Shown here piece after piece: positions 11,180-13,974 of a stretch of DNA of 13,974 nucleotides (position 1 is its first letter; the number at the start of each line of letters is the position of its first letter). The notes below the pieces were generated by a model. The model had not been told where the DNA came from. It did no database searches and worked only from the letters and a program-made list of their open reading frames with translations. Position numbers and translations under genes: made by a program. Source of the DNA: JAPSGM01 sp036556985 (GTDB lineage Bacteria; Chloroflexota; Limnocylindria; QHBO01). The DNA is taken from NCBI GenBank assembly GCA_036556985.1, contig DATBIK010000083.1, positions 1 through 13,974 of the forward strand. Reading direction: 5' to 3'.

Positions 11180-13974
11180 GTGTTCAAGCCGGTGCCGAGC
11201 AAGCTGGACCTGCCAGCCCTGGAGCTGGAGCAGATAGAGGTGTGGCGCGAGCGCCAGACCATGGCGCGCTACCTGGCGCGCAACGCGGCGTCCGAACGGC
11301 GCTACTCGTTCCTGGACGGGCCGATCACCGCGAACAACCCGATGGGCGTGCACCACGCCTGGGGCCGCACGTACAAGGACCTCTACCAGCGCTACCACAC
11401 CATGCTCGGCGAGCGGCAGCGCTACCAGAACGGATTCGACTGCCAAGGGCTGTGGATCGAGGTCGAGGCCGAAAAGGAGCTCGGCTTCACGAACAAGCGC
11501 GACATCGAGCGCTACGGGATCGATCGCTTCGTCGATTTCTGCAAGGCGCGCGTCGCGAAGTTCGCCGACCGCATCACCGAGCAGTCCATCCGGCTCGCGA
11601 TGTGGATGGACTGGGACCACAGCTACTACACCAACTCGGACGAGAACAACTACACGATCTGGGCCTTCCTCGCCGAGTGTCATCGCCGCGGCCTCGTCTA
11701 CCGCGGCCACGACGTCATGCCCTGGTGCCCGCGCTGCGGCACGGGCCTGTCGAACCAGGAGCTCGCGACCGAGGGCTATCGCGAGCTCAGCCACCTGTCG
11801 CTGACGATCCGGCTGCCGCTGACCACGCCGGGGCGCGAGGGAGAGGATCTCCTCGTCTGGACCACGACGCCCTGGACCCTGTCGTCGAACGTCGCCGCCG
11901 CGGTGCACCCTGAACTGACCTACGCGCTCGTCGAGGGCGCCGACGGCCGGACCTGGTGGCTCAGCGCGGGATCTCGGGCGCGCGTGGCCCCCGAGGCGAA
12001 GGTCATCCGCGAGGCGCCCGGTGCCGAGCTCGTCGGCCTGGCCTACGCCGGGCCCTTCGACGAGCTGCCTGCGGCGTCCGGCGTCGAGCACCGCATCATC
12101 GAGTGGGACGAGGTCTCCGACGCGGAGGGGACCGGCATCGTCCACATCGCCCCCGGCTGCGGGCAGGAGGACTTCGCGCTGGCCCGGAAGTACGACCTGG
12201 CCGTCATCGATCCGATCGACGAGTTCGGCGTCTTCCGCGATGGCTTCGGCTGGCAGTCCGGCCGATACGCCGGCGCCGACGACCCGAGCGGCGCCGACCT
12301 GGCCCGTGAGGTGGGGGAGGACCTCGAACGCAAGGGCCTGCTCGTCTCCGGGGAGCAGTTCCGCCACTCGTACCCGGTCTGCTGGCGCTGCGGCACGCAG
12401 GTCGTCTTCCGCCTCGTCGACGAGTGGTTCATCGCCATGGACCCGCTGCGCGAGGCGCTGAGCGACGCGACCCGCACGGTGACCTGGCTGCCGCCGGGGA
12501 TCGGCCTCGAGGAGCGCGAGCTCGACTGGCTGCGGAACATGGCCGACTGGATGATCAGCAAGAAGCGCTACTACGGGCTGGCCCTGCCGATCTGGGAGTG
12601 CACCGACTGCGACGCGTGGGAAGTCATCGGCTCGCACGAGGAGCTGGCCGAGCGCGCGGTTGCCGGCTGGGAGGAGTTCGAGGGCCACTCGCCGCACCGG
12701 CCCTGGATCGACGCGGTCGAGATCGCCTGCGGATCATGCGGCGGGCGTGCGCGGAGGACGACCGACGTCGGCAACCCGTGGCTCGACGCGGGCATCGTGG
12801 GCCTGTCCACGATGGGCTGGAACAGCGACCGCGACGAGTGGGCGCGCTGGTACCCGGCCGACTTCATCACCGAGTCGTTCCCCGGCCAGTTCCGCAACTG
12901 GTTCTACGCGCTCCTCACCGAGTGCACGGTGATGACCGGCGAGGCACCGATGCGGACGCTGTTCGGCTATGCCCTGCTCCGCGACGAGCACGGCGAGGAG
13001 ATGCACAAGTCGAAGGGCAACGCGATCTGGTTCGACGACGCGGCGGCCGAGATCGGCGCCGATGTCATGCGCTGGATGTTCAGCGCCACGAACCCGGCCA
13101 CGAACATGAACTTCGGCTACCACCTCGCCCACGAGGAGGTGCGCCGCTTCTTCCTGCCGCTGTGGAACACCTACGGCTTCTTCGTCACCTACGCGCGCCT
13201 GGACGGCTGGACGCCGGACGGGACCGATGGAGCGGCCGCCGCCCGGACGCTGCTCGACCGCTGGATCCTGTCGCGGCTCGACGGCCTGGTGACAGAGGTG
13301 CGCGACGCCCTCGACGGCTACGACGCGGCCCGCGCGACCCGCGCGATCGAGGCCTTCGTCGACGAGCTGTCGAACTGGTACGTGCGCCGCAACCGGCGCC
13401 GCTTCTGGAAGGGGGAGCTCGACAACGACAAGCGTGCGGCCTTTGCCACCCTGCACCACGTCCTCGTCGACCTGACCCGGCTGCTCGCCCCGTTCGTACC
13501 GCACCTCGCCGACGCGCTGTGGTCGAACCTCGTCGTGGCCGTCGACCCCACCGCGCCGGACAGCGTTCACCTCGCCGACTTCCCGGAGGCCCGGCCGGAG
13601 CTCCGCGAGGGATCGGTGGAGGCCTCGGTCGAGCTCGCGCGCCGGGTCGTGGCCCTCGGCCGCACCGCGCGCGCGGCCTCCGGCCTGCGGACCCGCCAGC
13701 CGCTGGCCGGGCTGCGGGTCAAGCTGCCGGCCGCGGCGGCCGGGACGCTGAGCGCCGACCCCGGCGTCGACGCCGAGCTCGTCGCGCAGGTGCTCGACGA
13801 GCTGAACGTCAAGGCGCTCGCCATCCTCGACGACGAGTCGGCGATGGTCGAGCGGTCGCTGTACCCGCTCCTGCCGGTGATCGGGCCGCGGCGCGGCAAG
13901 GAGGTCGGGGCGATCATGGCCGGGGCACGGTCCGGGGCCTGGACGCTGCTCGACGACGGCCGGGTCGAGGTGGC
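11180..13974 (+). CDS. ileS: isoleucyl-tRNA synthetase, 3' end beyond the window
   Basis: A class I synthetase that charges tRNA-Ile. The frame is open for 931 codons to the window end; IleRS is usually about 1000-1060 residues, so the anticodon-binding end is cut. The N-terminus has GPITANNPMGVHHAWGRTYKD: the HIGH site reads HAWG (59-62). The KMSKS loop reads EMHKS-KGN (607-611). The CP1 editing domain has TTTPWTL (228-234) and GTGIVHIAPGCGQEDF, keeping the His (322) and Asp (331) that match the editing pair of E. coli IleRS. CxxC pairs (CPRC 183-186, CWRC, CTDC, CGSC) suggest zinc knuckles. GTG 11180 is chosen because GGAG (11170-11173) lies six bases upstream; GTG 11168 is in frame but nearly abuts the terminator T-run. 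Identity as Ile rather than Val or Leu rests on overall similarity and the T-box. Confidence 0.94.
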   Translation, partial: MFKPVPSKLDLPALELEQIEVWRERQTMARYLARNAASERRYSFLDGPITANNPMGVHHAWGRTYKDLYQRYHTMLGERQRYQNGFDCQGLWIEVEAEKELGFTNKRDIERYGIDRFVDFCKARVAKFADRITEQSIRLAMWMDWDHSYYTNSDENNYTIWAFLAECHRRGLVYRGHDVMPWCPRCGTGLSNQELATEGYRELSHLSLTIRLPLTTPGREGEDLLVWTTTPWTLSSNVAAAVHPELTYALVEGADGRTWWLSAGSRARVAPEAKVIREAPGAELVGLAYAGPFDELPAASGVEHRIIEWDEVSDAEGTGIVHIAPGCGQEDFALARKYDLAVIDPIDEFGVFRDGFGWQSGRYAGADDPSGADLAREVGEDLERKGLLVSGEQFRHSYPVCWRCGTQVVFRLVDEWFIAMDPLREALSDATRTVTWLPPGIGLEERELDWLRNMADWMISKKRYYGLALPIWECTDCDAWEVIGSHEELAERAVAGWEEFEGHSPHRPWIDAVEIACGSCGGRARRTTDVGNPWLDAGIVGLSTMGWNSDRDEWARWYPADFITESFPGQFRNWFYALLTECTVMTGEAPMRTLFGYALLRDEHGEEMHKSKGNAIWFDDAAAEIGADVMRWMFSATNPATNMNFGYHLAHEEVRRFFLPLWNTYGFFVTYARLDGWTPDGTDGAAAARTLLDRWILSRLDGLVTEVRDALDGYDAARATRAIEAFVDELSNWYVRRNRRRFWKGELDNDKRAAFATLHHVLVDLTRLLAPFVPHLADALWSNLVVAVDPTAPDSVHLADFPEARPELREGSVEASVELARRVVALGRTARAASGLRTRQPLAGLRVKLPAAAAGTLSADPGVDAELVAQVLDELNVKALAILDDESAMVERSLYPLLPVIGPRRGKEVGAIMAGARSGAWTLLDDGRVEV

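Overview
The window is ordinary high-GC bacterial chromosome with dense, GC3-rich coding and almost no spacer. I infer Chloroflexota (possibly a Limnocylindria-like lineage). The basis is the style of the isoleucyl-tRNA synthetase N-terminus (GPITANNPMGVHHAWG), the T-box ahead of it, a Tad/CpaE-type ATPase with a degenerate receiver, the rpsF-ssb-rpsR cluster and the GC-rich -10 elements. The phylum is a judgement from recognised protein style, not from a search. No phage, insertion sequence, CRISPR array or defence cassette is visible.

Layout. (1) Positions 75-499 hold four plus-strand tRNA genes (Phe-GAA, Gly-GCC, Gln-TTG, Cys-GCA), each with an encoded CCA end. A small lipoprotein-like reading frame follows at once, and its only plausible signal peptide would have to start inside tRNA-Cys. 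(2) A minus-strand GT-C type membrane glycosyltransferase (849-2747) converges on it, and a tRNA-Leu(TAA) lies just upstream at 2838-2925. (3) A minus-strand TadZ/CpaE-like protein (2948-4156) is divergent from rpsF. Its promoter and the rpsF promoter appear to share the same -35 bases. (4) The plus-strand run rpsF-ssb-rpsR (4354-5634) continues into a CaCA-family cation exchanger (5649-6809), where many bacteria have rplI. The rpsF leader is structured and contains a 21-codon upstream frame with its own Shine-Dalgarno sequence. (5) ilvE (6932-7894) is followed by a 12-bp hairpin, then a GT2 membrane glycosyltransferase (7955-9616) and a closely coupled membrane protein of unknown function (9620-10807). 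(6) A promoter and a well-formed T-box riboswitch with an intrinsic terminator (about 10816-11164) lead into ileS (11180 to the window end, incomplete).

Function. Most of the window is translation and its supply: five tRNAs, two ribosomal proteins, SSB, BCAT (the last step of Ile/Leu/Val synthesis) and IleRS. The T-box should make ileS expression depend on uncharged tRNA-Ile: the UGGU of the T-box fits the NCCA end, and an AUC triplet lies at the expected specifier site. The envelope genes (GT-C, GT2 plus partner, lipoprotein, TadZ, CaCA exchanger) are interspersed with no evident shared pathway. I see no clearly new system. The most rewarding places to look again are the rpsF leader and divergent promoter, the tRNA-Cys/lipoprotein overlap, and the T-box.
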